Positions 11,401 through 23,220 of a stretch of 64,000 nucleotides of DNA are shown in pieces. The position numbers and the translations under genes were made by a program. This DNA is from Athripsodes cinereus. Lineage: Eukaryota > Arthropoda > Insecta > Trichoptera > Leptoceridae. Where the stretch lies: positions 31,385,542 to 31,449,541 of the forward strand of contig OX388305.1 of assembly GCA_947579605.1 (NCBI GenBank), given 5' to 3'. How positions within the stretch are numbered: position 1 is the stretch's first letter; each line of letters starts with the position of its first letter. The notes under the pieces are model-generated. The model searched no databases. It was not told the DNA's origin and saw only the letters and a list, made by a program, of their open reading frames with translations.

Positions 11401-12907
11401 ACATATAGGGAGCTGTTTCAATGTATTTTGAACCCCTCTATCACTCTGCTTTAGTTGATACATGACTAAGTGGATATTCTGTCATGGATCAACTGAATTC
11501 AGAAAATGACATTAGATCCTATCGACTACATGAAAATATTCAAATGAATGACTTATATTGAGTGACAAATTCATAGCCGAGCTGACATGATAGTTACAAA
11601 CTTTGCCACATTTATATAAATATTTTGTGGAGTTTAAACATAACTTTCTGATTTGTTGGATGGTTTCAGTAACTGTAAAATATTGTAACATGGACTTGTT
11701 TAGCGTTATTAGATTCAGATATAGGAGCGGAGTATAATGCTCTTAGTAATTTTCAAATTGTTTCAAGTTGTAAATTTTACTTAAATAAAAAATATTTGAA
11801 TTTGATTATTGTCTGTTAAATTTTTTTTTTAATAAATGGTGTGTATTATATAATTTGTATTTATTACGTACTGGATCGTTAAACTCATCAGCTACTTGGG
11901 CAAACTTTTGCACCAGCGATGGTCTCAATGCACCTTGCAGAACTATCTTGTTATGATGATAAACTTGTTTAGCATAAGCAGTCTCTTGGTCATCCAACAT
12001 TGAATGTCCAATTTTTCTAGGAACATTCATGGGTAGGCTCGTTTCTGGAGTTTTTTTCAAATCAAGCCAGTTTTGAGATGGTCCTATCATGGCATTCATT
12101 AGTTTAATTTTTTCTTGATTCCACTCAGCAACCATATGTTCCCATTTCTGTTCTTCAATATTTTGTAACGCCTTAAAATTAAAATAAAGGACATTGTAAA
12201 GTTCAAATAAGCGAGTAATTTGTTTAGGAAATGATAAAACATAGTTGATGTTAAAAAATCAACTAGAACATGATTTGCAAAATTAACCAATACACTAAAT
12301 AGTGTGCAGATAATTGAAATATAGAGATGTATGGTGACAACAAGTTACATACTATAAAGTAAAATATGTGATTCTTTACTCTAAATTAGGGTGAATAACC
12401 AAAAATAGTATTAACACAAACCGTTTTGTTGACTTCATCAATGAGTGACAATATAGCATTTTCCCTTTCATTTTTGAGGAAACTTTCAATATCTGAATCC
12501 GCTATTGGGTGAAGAGGTTCAAAAGTGCGACGAGAACTGAGAGTTTCTAAGTTATGCGATATTTGTGGAAGATCAATGCCTTTGGAGCCAAGTAACACAT
12601 GCCTAAAGAAAGAAACAATTATGTAAAATAATATAAAAGTGCCAAATGGAAGTATGTTGAATACGATATACTTTTATTGTTATTTGATACCTATAACTTT
12701 TAGCTTATGGTAAATTAAAGTCATAAATATTTTGTAAACTTACGCTTGAATCTCATGACCTCCGGTTTGTGTAACTTTTGAGTAAAGTTCCTGTGTGGCT
12801 TCCAAAACTTGTCCCAGGGACCTTTCTACGCGTGGTAATTCTTCGTTGCCCTCTACATCTGTGGCGAGTTGCTCTGCTGCATGAAGAAGAGAACTAAAGT
12901 CACCCAT
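5411..12907 (-). CDS. NUP93: Nuclear pore complex protein Nup93
   Basis: Fifteen coding exons (5' to 3': 12744-12907, 12422-12602, 11872-12171, 10783-10925, 10438-10671, 10209-10350, 9256-9430, 8876-8981, 8494-8579, 8145-8271, 7513-7678, 7330-7410, 6985-7215, 5638-5829, 5411-5530) sum to 2448 bases, 815 aa (human 819). Nup93 is the scaffold nucleoporin of the inner ring, binding Nup205/188, Nup155 and, through its N-terminal helix, the Nup62 complex. Diagnostic blocks are [126 protein letters not shown] and the C-terminal [20 protein letters not shown]. The body is the alpha-helical Nic96/Nup93 solenoid. Two introns use GC donors (after exons 8 and 11). Intron 13 holds a LINE (5932-6891). Confidence 0.96.
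5538..5543 (+). promoter_or_regulatory. Candidate poly(A) signal of ARL2BP
   Basis: AATAAA on the plus strand, about 180 bases after the ARL2BP stop and just beyond the last NUP93 coding exon, implying that the two transcripts overlap at their 3' ends. Confidence 0.4.
5932..6891 (-). mobile_element. 5'-truncated RTE-like LINE in NUP93 intron 13
   Basis: 960 bases flanked by a 9-base target duplication AATTTGTAC (5923-5931 and 6892-6900). The minus strand encodes the second half of a reverse transcriptase. [18 protein letters not shown] (motif 4 region) is followed by [14 protein letters not shown] (catalytic YADD), then [17 protein letters not shown] and a C-terminal [11 protein letters not shown]...[10 protein letters not shown], ending near [17 protein letters not shown]. 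The frame is open from 6891 to about 6069, and a frameshift is needed to reach the last block. The 3' end is a short GGTATAGTATAG tail rather than poly(A), as in RTE-type elements. The endonuclease half is missing, so it cannot move by itself. Confidence 0.88.
7816..7892 (+). pseudogene. Possible LINE reverse transcriptase C-terminal scrap
   Basis: Within a NUP93 intron the plus strand reads [20 protein letters not shown] followed by MKTLQL. This resembles the WN.LP..LR..P....FK.KLK C-terminus of CR1/Jockey-like ORF2 proteins. It is very short and lies in an otherwise featureless intron. Confidence 0.35.
9855..10100 (+). mobile_element. tRNA-derived SINE (family A), interrupted by a LINE-tail insert
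   Basis: The head reads TTGGTAGCCTGGAAATAGAG and AGTGGTTCCATCCCAGG, followed by the family body (TTTCACGACACAAGCTTTTA, TAACAAAACCCAGATGTA) and an A-rich tail. A 58-base insert (10015-10072) splits the body. It lies in a NUP93 intron, opposite to the gene. Confidence 0.85.
10015..10072 (-). mobile_element. 58-bp severely 5'-truncated RTE-like LINE tail nested in the SINE
   Basis: The insert carries CACAAGTGGGGTAGCCAGCA and the (TAG)n-like tail. It is flanked by a 13-base direct repeat AAACCCAGATGTA (10002-10014 and 10073-10085) that is SINE sequence, marking target-primed insertion of only the last bases of a LINE. The tail matches the 3' end of the LINE at 5932-6891 in outline. Confidence 0.75.
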
Positions 12908-13187
12908 TCTACTAAGTATTATTAGAAAAATGAACTATTTATCCTATGAAGCGGTAGTATCGAACTTAAAATCTTCTTCAAGTAAATATTTAAATGATGA
13001 AAAACTTCATGATCAAGATTTCAAAAATACGATCCCAACTGTGGATCTTTTAATATAATGTTATTACACTCTATGTGCGGATCCCAAGAAAAATCAAACA
13101 ATTCTTGAACAAATTCCAACACGCCGGCAAAACGTCAAATTTAACGTCAACGCGCCAACGCGATCAAAGAAAATTTAGAAATAGCAA
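12908..13187. promoter_or_regulatory. NUP93 upstream region
   Basis: These 280 bases between the NUP93 start and the first transposon end are the only non-transposon sequence next to NUP93. Together with 15056-15183 they probably represent an original NUP93/GTF3C5 intergenic or bidirectional promoter of about 400 bases. No clear TATA element is seen. Confidence 0.4.
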
Positions 13188-14535
13188 TAGGGATGTAAAT
13201 TTGGTACTTACCCGCTATTATATATTCGTTACTTTTGAATACCGGTATAAAGGTTCGGTAAAAAATTGTATCTGTCAATAATATTTGTCACCTTTTATGA
13301 TCGGTGTACTATCGGAAGGAAGTCAGTTAAAGTACCCGTTACTTGTTGTCTGTTGGTTGATAATCGGTACTCGTACCGGTACTAAAAAATACCTGATAAT
13401 TTACAGAAATGGGGTTGTAGGTAAATATTTGTAAAATAATATTTACGCACACTCCCTGCCGATCCGATTATTGAGCGACAGGTAAAATACCGATGTTAAC
13501 AAGTAATGGGTACCTTTATCGACTACCTACTGATAACCAACCGACCGACAACATACCGATTTTAAAAAGTTACGAGTGACATTACCGACAGTGTCAAATT
13601 TTCACAGAACCGACATTTAAAAGTAGCGAGTATTTAATAACGGATAGGTAAAATGGAAATGTACTATATAATTTTGTGATGTCAATACCGGATATATTTT
13701 CATACCGAGTACCGTAGGGTAATCCGAGCAACATACCCGTTATCAGATAACGGGTAATTTACCGATGGAGGGAATAATCCTAAGAGTAATTTCAGTAAAT
13801 ACCTGTCCTTTCAAATTTCTACCCCCCCCCCGTCGCCAGATTTTCGATCTGTTTAAAGTGCACAAAGAAGCTGCTTATCAGCCGAATAACGGATTCCCAT
13901 TACGCTCAAAGATGAACAAAAAAGCTGCATAAGGGCTGTATAGGGCCGTATACAGCTCTTATAGCAGCTCTTAAATGGGCACAAATTATTCAGCCTTAAG
14001 TTCACAAAGTTGCTTAAGAGCTGTGTAGCAGCAATATAACAGTGTTGTAAAGGATAACGACAGTACTATGCGCTAAATATCGACTTTGACTAAGAGATCA
14101 CAATTTACTCTTTTTTCAGAAAATATGTCACATGTACGCTCTAATTCATATTTTAATCCGGGAAAAGCTATTTGTGATATGTGTAAAATCAATACATATG
14201 GGTAGTTATCAAACGTAGGTACACCAATACACTCACAGCGCACCAATACTTCCACAGTAGGTACGTATATGTACATATTACCGATGAATTCAAGGTCGGT
14301 ATTACCGAGTACCTAATTCGGCGGGTACATAGTACCGATCGGTAGAAAGTAGCCGGAAATCGCTAATAACGAATACACAAGTATCCATCGGTAATACCCG
14401 GAAATGGCTAGTACAGAGTATATAGTACCGATCGGTATTATCTACCCGCGGATCCTGAGCATTACCCGTTCGGTATACTGAAAAAACAAAGTAACGAGTA
14501 GATAATAACGGATATAGCCAAAATTGACATCACTA
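13188..14535. mobile_element. Degenerate hAT-like non-autonomous element
   Basis: The ends are TAGGGATGTAAATTTGG and, complemented, TAGTGATGTCAATTTTGG, giving a related terminal inverted repeat of the TAG.GATGT type shared with 42243-42575. The interior is full of CGGTA/TACCG half-sites, which make many short palindromes, and a GGGGGGGGG..GTCGCC block also seen near 1975 and 42350. The flanks (AATAGCAA and ATATAATT) are not a clean duplication, so it is old or composite. No transposase frame is present. Confidence 0.55.
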
Positions 14536-14557
14536 ATATAATTTGACATATTATGTC

Positions 14558-15047
14558 TAGACATGGGTAACTCAACAAAATTCCATGCGTCAACTCAGTA
14601 ACTCTGGCGCAGCTCACTGCGCCGGCTCATTGAGTTAACTCAAAATTGCGCCATGGCGCAACAAAATGGAATGTGCCGAGCAATGAGTTGTAGTAGGTAA
14701 ACTCAGTAACTCATCAGCTCACTGCGCCGAATCCAGCCGAATCATTGAGTTAATAAAAAAAGTTGGTATTGTATTGTATGTATGTAAGTAAGGTTTATTA
14801 ATATTCATTATATTTCATGTCCTCACTTATATATATCACTTGATTCTACTTTTAATTCCTTATTTAACTTAAAAAAACTTAACAAAAAGCGGGCAACTAA
14901 ATACTAACACCTTTCGAATTTTGCCGGTCCTGCGCTCACTGCGCTGTGCGCCAACACATTTCGAAGAAGTGAGTTAACACATCCGGCGCGGCGCAGTGAA
15001 TTGAGTTGGCGCAATTGCGCGGCGCAGCGCAGTGTTACACATCTCTA
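14558..15047. mobile_element. hAT-like MITE, 490 bp, with perfect 8-bp target duplication
   Basis: The ends are TAGACATGGGTAACTC and, complemented, TAGAGATGTGTAACACT, flanked by ATTATGTC at 14550-14557 and 15048-15055. The interior repeats GCGC-rich blocks (CTCACTGCGCCG, AACTCAGTAACTC) unlike the surrounding AT-rich DNA. There is no ORF. It lies between the divergent NUP93 and GTF3C5 genes. Confidence 0.88.
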
Positions 15048-15183
15048 ATTATGTCAAATCGTGAAAACCTAGATTTAAATTTGAGCATAATAAGCAAAAT
15101 AATAATGAGGGTGTTTTGAAGTGAGATTAAAATTTTATCGCAGAACTTGGGTGTATGCCTATTATTTAGGAACTATTAACAGA

Positions 15184-18100
15184 ATGAATAATAATAAACA
15201 TTATTTTCACCGATTAACCTGTGTTCAATTTCCGGGTGTCGTTGAAAATGCAAATAAAGCTATTGAGTGTCTAGGAGGCATTCCTGCAATATCAAAGGTA
15301 GATTATACTAGGATTTATATTCAATATATTCACATAACTTGAATTAAGTCTAATAGTTGGAGCTATAGTCCTAATTAAACATTTTCAATTCAGTGGGGGA
15401 AGGGGGGGTGGATGGCAAAAATCCTGAATAAGTAGGGTTATTACCAACCCTACTTATAGGGGATATTGTGATTGCTTAATTGATAATTTTCATTGAACAC
15501 AACTAACAATACAATGGGCGGTGTGTGTTTATTAAGAAATTGACTGGCATGTATGAAAAGTTGCATGAATGAAGAAGGGAAAGAAGTACCTATATAAGGA
15601 TAAATTTATATGATATTCTATGCTCTCTGCCTACGATGTGAAGATACAGATAGATAGATAGATTCTGTTTTGAATAATAAATCTTTATTTATCCTGTGAT
15701 GAACAATAGTTAAGAAGCTGCAAAACAATATCGGTAGGTGTTGATAAGGTCGCTGTAGTTGTAAAATTGCAGCTTATAATGTCAATTTTTTATAGGCTAC
15801 CCACACACCTCTGTGGCCTTATGTTTAGAGCAGTTGACTCGTAGCACACAGGTACTGGGTTAGATTCCTAGTTGTTGCGGTTGACTGAAAGAAGTTGCTT
15901 TACAGCAATAACTTCAGTCACCCGCTCTGAAAGGTTTGATATATAAGAAGCATAAGAGAGACAGGTAGAGGTGGTGAACATTGCCATGGCGCCGTTACTG
16001 TCGAAACACCTAATACTCTCTTCTCTACCCTGCAAGCGATCCATATCTTGATATTGAACCATACCTATCGTGATATATATACATATAATGTGACTTGCTC
16101 ATCGATGCCTGCTGTCTCCACAACACCTGCAACGCTGAAGCCTGCCACCGCCTTTCATTGCTCTGGCTGAAGTCAGGTTGAATCCTGCTTCAAATGTTGG
16201 CCAGAAGACAAAGGTCTTTGTCAAGACTAATTTAAAAGTATTTATCACAACCAATGTATGCAGAGTACTCAAAAAATTATTATTATATAAATACATATTA
16301 TATGCTTTGCGAAAACAAATTTTCAAACCTATAAATACATTATATATATTTATGATTGGATGATATATGCATATGTAATGTTTTGTAATTATTATTCTTT
16401 AGGCTTGTGAATCCACAAAGGGATTTATGGAATTAAATTTTAGGCCAAAAGATCCATTTTGCAAACCAGCTTTAAGCACTCTGAATGAAACTACGGGACT
16501 ATTATTGAAAATACGAGTTAAAAAGAAAAAAAAATCAGATGGGAATACTTGTGATCATCGTATCATTTCTACTGAAGTTATGGGAATTGCACATGAAGTT
16601 TATTCTTTCCAAAGTGAGTGTTATGTATTGAATATAATTATTATGTTATATTTTACATGGATCTGATGATCTCTTATGTTCATTACATGCAGTTTTGCTG
16701 GGATGTATGAATTTTAATTATTTATGTATATGAATACCATCATCCAACAAAGGGGAATGTAAAATTTAATAGTTTGAATATATAGCTCTTCAAAGTTATA
16801 GTCAAAATTTTATATTATGTTATGAATGATCATTATGTTTAACTTTTCTCATATCTTGTCTTATCCTATCTTATTATTATATTTCTTTGTTTTTGTTGTT
16901 GGTTTTGTGTGTTTGTCTTAGTTGCTTTGAATTTTTTAAACTGTGGTAATATAGGGGGACTCTTGTGGTCTATATTTCATTTAATTTTAATTGTTGTAAT
17001 ACTTGTTGTGTTGACTGTTTGTTCCCTTCGAGAAAATAAATAAATAAATAAATAAATGAATTTTTGACACAGTTGGATGTCGGGAACTGAATTTTACTTA
17101 GTAGAAGTGTCAATCATATTTTGAACCACTCTAGATTAATCATGTCGTTTCAATTGAACTACAACAGATGATGTCTTTCCAATTTGAAAACACAGGAGTT
17201 GTATGAAATCATATAAAAATTTGATTTCAATAGTGGAAAAATATTGAGTTGAACTATAAAAATATATATATACCTAAATAACTTTCAAAAATTTCAATTC
17301 ATGTGATAAGCATGACACAGAGGAATTGGGAATGTTACATAGGTTTAAAGAGTACTCTTAACCAAGCCTTGTGTCGATTCATAAGCTTCGAAACTCTGTG
17401 TTGTGCACTCGTTACGGAAGTTCACATATGTATGTGTATCATATACAACATACGTACCTATTTAATACCTATTCAGATAGGTTAACTATCAGTGAGTGTG
17501 ATCAATTGGAATGATTAATCGAGAGTGGTTCAAAATATGATTAAAATTTTATACTTCCCTATAGGATTACACTCCCTTTTATTCCATTGGAACCTTTATA
17601 GGTAGTTGCAAGATAGCTCTTTTCAGTTGAAAGTGTATTTTGTGTAATTTGCATTGAGCATTATATTGTATTATTAATAAGACGCAGCAGCTTTTAATTG
17701 TATCAATAATTAAATAAATAAAATAAAACCAATTGATAGAAAAATCCTATACTATACGCTCGTGTTAAATAAAAAAAAATCCATTTCTTTGACATTCCTC
17801 CTATTAGATGATAGCCTTCATATTATATAAAATATATTAACTATTGCAACCATTTTTATTTTTACATTTTAATTTATTCTCTTTTCAGCTTTGGTGGATT
17901 ATCAGTACTTACCTTTAGCACCTAACAATGAGTTAGATGTTAGTTATGGTTTGAAATGTATTTTAAATGATATTATTCCTCCTTCTATCCCAGACTTGGA
18001 TTGGTTAAAGTGAGTTATTTAATTTTTGTAAAACAGTCAGTGTGAAGTATTTTTACAATAAATGCAAATAAATAAGATTCTGTTTGAATAGCTCATGCAT

Positions 18101-21100
18101 ATATATCTAGTTTGTTGTGTTAAGAATTATATTTACCAACTGCATGGATATTGTAGAAGTCTAAGGACTTCCATTATTCTATTTAAAGATTGTTATATCT
18201 ACTGATTGAGACCCACTGTCCACCCAAACTCCGATTTATCCAAAATTCTACACATAACAAATTTGTTATGTGCAGAATTTGTTAGGAGCAGCCCGAAAGG
18301 CTGGACGACCAAAATACCCTGTGTGTGGAATCTTTTGACTATACCCCTTCGATAGTTGAGTATTAATTTAGTTAATAATATATGATATCATTGTTAATAT
18401 TGTTTAATATGTTTTTGTTTTAGGGAGCCTACTTCATATTTCTTTGTTCCACCAATCTTTTCTCGAATGACTGCTCCACAAGTATACAGTTACTCTGATA
18501 CATTGCACTCTGAAGTTGATCCTGAGTTAAAAAATACTATAAGTAAATTGCGCAAAACACGCTCTAATTTTGCTCACTATGTTAGTTTTAATCACACGGA
18601 TCCAATTCCATCAACTGCTAAGAAACAGGCACTGGAATTACTTAAAGAAGATAACGAATACTTGAAAAGATTAGAGAAGGTAGTTAATCATCACCTTATA
18701 TGACTTATTTAATATATGTATATAATGAGTTACAATCCATTGGATTGGTCTGCAACGAGTTTTGACTTATTTCTCCACTCCTCCCTATTCTCAGCCAGTC
18801 TCTTCAACTCCATATATGAGCCACAGCTCATGTCCCTCTTCAGTTGGTCCATATAGGCGTCTCTCGGTCGACCTCTGCCATTTGTGCCTTCGGTCCTGCC
18901 CTCTGCGATTGCGATGAGCAGTCCTGGGTGCCTGATGTTGTGGCCAATCCAATTAGCTCGTTGTTGGCAGATTCTTTTGAGGAGTTGCTTTTTTTCGCCA
19001 ACCCTGGTTAAAACTTCTTCGTTTTCGACGTGTTCCGACCAATGAATCTTCAGCATGCGTCTATAGCACCACATTTCAAATGCCGCTAACCGTCCGCTTT
19101 CCCTCTTGCTAATGGTCCACGTCTCGCATAGCAAAATGCTCCACACAAAGGCTTTAGTGAGATTCTTCCTCACGCTCAGATCAATATTAGGGGATTCTAA
19201 TATTTTGGATTTTTTGTTAAAGGCAATTCATGCCTGGTTTATTCTGCTCACAATTTCTGATTTGGAGCGTCTGTCCTGGTTTATTCTGCTACCCAAATAC
19301 ACGAATTCTCTTACTTGTTTGATGCTCACTCCATTTATGGCAATGTTCGCAGTCGCTTCCTCCCTTCCAACGACCATACATTTTGTTTTATCTTTATTTA
19401 TTTTCATGTTGTACTTTGACAACAGTATACTTTCCATTTTTCCTAAGGCTTCGTTCAGCTCCATCTCGGAGTCTGCGAGCAGTGCTATGTCGTCAGCATA
19501 TCTAATCATGCCGACCTTTTTCCCATTTATTTTTACTCCTGTCCAGTTCTTCATTTCTTCTCTGAGTTCATCAATAGCTCGCTGTATATAGCAGTTAAAG
19601 AGAGCTGGCGACATTGAGCAACCCTGTCTTACACCTTGTTCTACCCTCGCTTCTGCGCAGCTCTCTCCGCTTTTAATTACAGCCATTTCATTCTTGTATA
19701 GGCTCCAGATTGCTCTTCTGTCCTTATAGCTCATTCCTATCTGGTTTAGAGTCTTAAAAAGTTGTTCCCATTCTACTTTATCAAATGCTTTTTCTAGGTC
19801 GATGAATGCTACATACGTGTTTCTATTCACTGTTATTCTTTTTTCAAGAACAAGTCTTAGACTCAGAATTGCATCTCTTGTACCTGTCTCTTTGTGGAAT
19901 CCAAATTGATCTTCTGAAAGTGTTTCGTTGATTTTACTTTCCGCCCTTTTCATTATAATGTTGGTGAGTATCTTAGAAGTGTGTGATATCATGCTTAATG
20001 TTCTATGTTGTTCGCACTTTGTCGTGCCTGTTTTCTTAGGTAGCGCTCGTATCAGACATTTGGCGAAGTCCTCAGGTATCTCTCCTGTGTGACAATGAGT
20101 TAAATATATGACAATGTAGTTAATATCCTAGAGATAGGCTTATCCTCAAGATAAATTAATCTGTCCACACAATGATGTCCTAGAAAATAATAATAATAAT
20201 ATTTGAAATTACAAACAAAACCTACAAAACACATTTGATAATCTCTGATTAATGACAACTTTACTCATAAGATCTTTCTTAAAACTTCTTTTATAATATG
20301 CTGTTCCTTTTATTTGTGATAATTATTTTAGTTTCACCCTTTAATGTTCAACTGATAACACCACACTGTAATGGTGTAGTAAGAAAGAGAATCCATACTG
20401 TCAGGAATGTTGAAAATATTTAAATTACAAATTTGTTGTGTTATATGAACTTTATAAGATAGATAGTATAATTACCATTATCAATAATACGAGGTATTTG
20501 GAAATTGTTTTAGATATTCAAAGAGAAACCAATCAGAGGAAGAATAGAATTAAATTGCTTAACAAATCTCCCTTCATCTGAAATTAAACTCCTACTGGCA
20601 GGTGTAGCATACAACTATGTGAATGGCCCATGGAGAGGATTGTGGGTGAAACTGGGATATGATCCTAGGAAGGATCCTCAAAGTAGAATATGGCAATGTG
20701 TTGATTATAGACTCAAAGGTAACTAATTGCTACAGTTGTCGTAATTAAACCTTTATTTAATTTAAAACTTTACTGGAATGTAGATTTTCGGTGTTAAAAT
20801 CAATGCCCAATAATGTCTTAAAGCTAGGAAGCATGGGTGTAGCCGTGGATCCTAGCAGGACCGCTGATATTGCCAAAGCTGTCAGTGGTGCCACTCATTC
20901 TTTGGTGGTAAGATCAAAGGATCCATTGAAAATGAGATTGAAGGAAGTATTAAGAGGAATATCAACTTAAAGGCATTGGTAAATTATCAATTTTTCAAAT
21001 TATTTTAGCATTATCTAAGCTTACAAAAAATGGAAAGAAAGTGAATTATTCTTTCACTCCAATAAAGGATGGTAGACCTAATGTGAGAAGGAACAACATG

Positions 21101-23075
21101 GAGAGTGTCACGGCAGAAACAATTGATCCCTCCAAAGATGAGAGACTTTATACATTCAAACCAGATGTACTGCCTATCAAGACTCAGACCTTCTATCAGG
21201 TAGGTTCTATTCATATACCGTACAAGTCTGGGAAAGTTCATTCATCCAAAATTCTACACTTAACAAATCTACTCCACACCAGAGGTGCCATAGTGGGCAG
21301 TCTGAAAGGTTGGCCAGCCAAAATAGGATAGGATAGTGAAAACTGAATACAAACAAAAAATTATAAATATATTGTGTGAGGTGGATCTCTCTTCAATTAT
21401 AGATATATTGACAGTGCCAAAGTTTCAAAATATATTTAATTAATATATTTGTAAAAAACGCTGTTCTTTCACCCACAAGATGTCCAGTATACTAGACGTG
21501 CATCTTTTTCAATACACTGCCTCTATAACACTAAGTGTCAGAAATGTTGTGGGTAAAGATGACTCGATTGGTACAACACCGCACTGAATAGGCAATATGG
21601 CTGGTTTCTGACTTGTGATACTTAGAAGTGCATTAATTGGGAAAAAAGAAGAAGAACATTTGTGAAAATGACAAATAATTTGTTGTACCTACTATTTTTT
21701 TTACAAGTCCATTTTTATGGCAAGTCATTGACCTGGGCATTTTTATTTTATGAAATTAAAAACAAATGTTTTCTACTACTATATGGTGCTATGGCATAAA
21801 GATGGCACTCTAAATATTCTCCATTATGATACTAATTTTAAAATGTTAAACTAAACACTGTTTAATTTTCACTATGATTAATTTAGTCCATTTAATATAG
21901 ACTAAATTCTAATTGCCAAGCGCTTTCGCCTTGCGGCATCTTCAGGGCAAGAGTTACTTAAAACTCAGTATTATTATATGTATGTTCTTTATTGAGAGAG
22001 ATATCTTTCATCTTATACTTATATAGTAGAAGAAAACATTTGTTTTTTAATTTCTTCATGGAATTCTACTATCTAAACACCAACACGGTGAATGAATTAA
22101 TGTTTGTTTTAGTTTTGTCATATATATGTTCCTGAGATACAAGACATGTTTTCAAGACTAGGGGAGGTTTTACCAGGAGCTTTGTGTCATGAGAAGAGAG
22201 GTTGGCTTCCAACTGGATTTCACCAGCAATGTAGAGCTATTATGTCTAAACACACATTAGCTTTACTCAAACAATCAACCATAAACAAAGATCCTTCGGT
22301 AAGAATTTGTTTAATTTGACTTTGGGAATATTGTGTTACAATTTAGGTTGTATTTATTATTACATTTCCAATTGCCAGGTACACCAGCATGATAGTATTA
22401 TTTACAGGTGAATTGTCGGTTGGCATGTTTCAATGCATTGTTGATTAATGATAGATAACTTTAATATTAATATTCTGTCATACCTACACAGGATATCGTC
22501 GTTGCATATTCAAAATGGGGTTTGTGAATTTATTAATGTTTTGACAATTCTAGAATAAACTGCTTGTAATATTATAACCATTTTCTAAACTGATTTTTAG
22601 TATCAAACATTAAAATTTAATTTTTTAAGAATAATATCACATGCCAATAAAAAATACAAACAACAATGTTTATGCCCTAATGAACAGTTTTTAAAGAGTA
22701 TGCCTAAATAAAAATGCTTGCATATACCTTATTTTAAATATGCAACGATGATAAATAAGTTGGAAAATATAATAATCCTCTGTACATTGCCTTCGTATAA
22801 TAGTTGTTGATATTGTTTTATGATTAATATTTGAATCAATGCACAGTGAAGAATAAAATATGTGTGTTTGTTTGTATTTTTTATAACAGTATTATTTCTA
22901 GGCTGGAACAAGTAATCAAATGCAGTCGTCAGAAGATACAGGACAGTGTGACAGTGTGTCGTTAGATGAAGGAGATGGAGATAATGATGAAGAAGAGGAA
23001 GAGATGATGTTGGAAGATGATGAATATGAAGATGACAGTGTGTTCCCAAGTGATACTGAAGATTTTTGTGATTAG
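15184..23075 (+). CDS. GTF3C5: General transcription factor 3C polypeptide 5 (TFIIIC subunit)
   Basis: Eight coding exons (15184-15297, 16403-16613, 17889-18009, 18424-18679, 20514-20718, 21009-21199, 22113-22298, 22902-23075) sum to 1458 bases, 485 aa (human about 519). It is a subunit of the TFIIIC tau-A lobe, which recognises the A box of tRNA genes and recruits TFIIIB for RNA polymerase III. Family blocks are VQFPGVVENANKAIECLGG, ELNFRPKDPFCKPALS, LLLKIRVKKKKK, YQYLPLAP, YFFVPPIFSRMTAPQVYSY, GRIELNCLTNLPSSEIKLLL, GPWRGLWVKLGYDPRKDPQS and RIWQCVDYRLK. An acidic tail (EEEEEMMLEDDEYEDD) ends the chain, as in family members. All junctions keep frame and use GT-AG. Introns 4, 5 and 6 hold LINE and other repeat fragments. 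AATAAA occurs at 23215-23220. The first in-frame ATG agreeing with the family was chosen. Confidence 0.95.
15805..15880 (+). mobile_element. Possible tRNA-like SINE head in GTF3C5 intron 1
   Basis: TGGCCTTATGTTTAGAGCAG resembles an A-box region and GGGTTAGATTCCTAG a B box at the expected spacing (about 45 bases). Only one copy is seen, so the family is unproven. Intron sequence 15880-16400 holds nothing else recognised. Confidence 0.4.
17112..17542. mobile_element. MITE with 32-bp terminal inverted repeats in GTF3C5 intron 2
   Basis: The left end AATCATATTTTGAACCACTC and its continuation to ATTAATCAT are matched almost perfectly by the complement of the right end. The element is 431 bp with no ORF, and no target duplication was recognised. 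Confidence 0.75.
18214..18335 (+). repeat. Intronic repeat, related to 21225-21335
   Basis: It shares TTATCCAAAATTCTACAC, TAACAAAT and the stretch CGAAAGGCTGG.CGACCAAAAT with the copy in intron 6 of the same gene. The family is unclassified. Confidence 0.5.
18733..20093 (-). mobile_element. 5'-truncated RTE-like LINE in GTF3C5 intron 4
   Basis: 1361 bases flanked by AATGAGTTA (18724-18732 and 20094-20102). On the minus strand a reverse transcriptase frame starts inside the fingers domain (GEIPEDFAKCLIRALPKKTG) and continues through AFIDLEKAFDKVEW, VRQGCSMSPALFNCYI and MIRYADDIALLADSE (catalytic YADD) to YLGSRINQD at about 19228. After a frame break it continues as ILLCETWTISKRESGRLAAF, WIGHNIR and GRGRPRDAYMDQLK to 18730. 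The endonuclease domain is absent. It is antisense to the host gene and closely related to 34025-34950. Confidence 0.9.
20776..20990 (+). pseudogene. Coding-looking fragment, possibly LINE ORF1 (gag-like)
   Basis: In GTF3C5 intron 5 an open frame reads LECRFSVLKSMPNNVLKLGS, then MGVAVDPSRTADIAKAVSGA and THSLVVRSKDPLKMRLKEVL, closing at a stop near 20968. After about THSLVVRSKD the next frame continues better, as SIENEIEGSIKRNINLKAL. The pattern resembles the S.VV.SKD......EV...I.R.(V/I)NP segment of R1/Jockey-like ORF1 proteins, with one frameshift. The base composition is less AT-rich than the surrounding intron. The assignment is tentative; no flanking duplication was found. Confidence 0.4.
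21225..21335 (+). repeat. Intronic repeat, related to 18214-18335
   Basis: It begins 26 bases after GTF3C5 exon 6 and contains TCATCCAAAATTCTACAC and TCTGAAAGGTTGGCCAGCC, matching the intron 3 copy. Confidence 0.5.
21850..22105. repeat. Penelope-like retroelement tail fragments (two orientations) in GTF3C5 intron 6
   Basis: On the minus strand CCCTGAAGATGCCGCAAGGC is followed by GAAAGCGC, then an AAATTAAACAGTG tail. This CTGANGA-stem-GAAA arrangement recurs at 39297-39327 and 59571-59602. From about 21980 to 22105 a second piece in the opposite sense (GAGAGATATCTTTCATCTTA, ATGGAATTCTACTATCTAAA, CACCAACACGGTGA) matches the palindrome region at 50771-50990. No protein is encoded. Confidence 0.45.
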
Positions 23076-23214
23076 ATTAATAATAGCATTATTATATCCT
23101 TTACCTTCATATTTGGTTTCGTTAGAAGAAATTGAGCCTGTTTGATGAACTTTATATTCAATGTGAATTTATTATTTTGTGTATGACAGTTTATGATCAG
23201 TATATATAAAAAAG

Positions 23215-23220
23215 AATAAA
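23215..23220 (+). promoter_or_regulatory. Candidate poly(A) signal of GTF3C5
   Basis: AATAAATAAAG occurs about 140 bases after the stop codon, the first canonical signal downstream. Confidence 0.5.

Noticed and set aside
19106..19591. 161-codon plus-strand frame
   Set aside because: Antisense shadow of the RTE-like LINE coding on the minus strand; the same shadow appears opposite 34144-34575.
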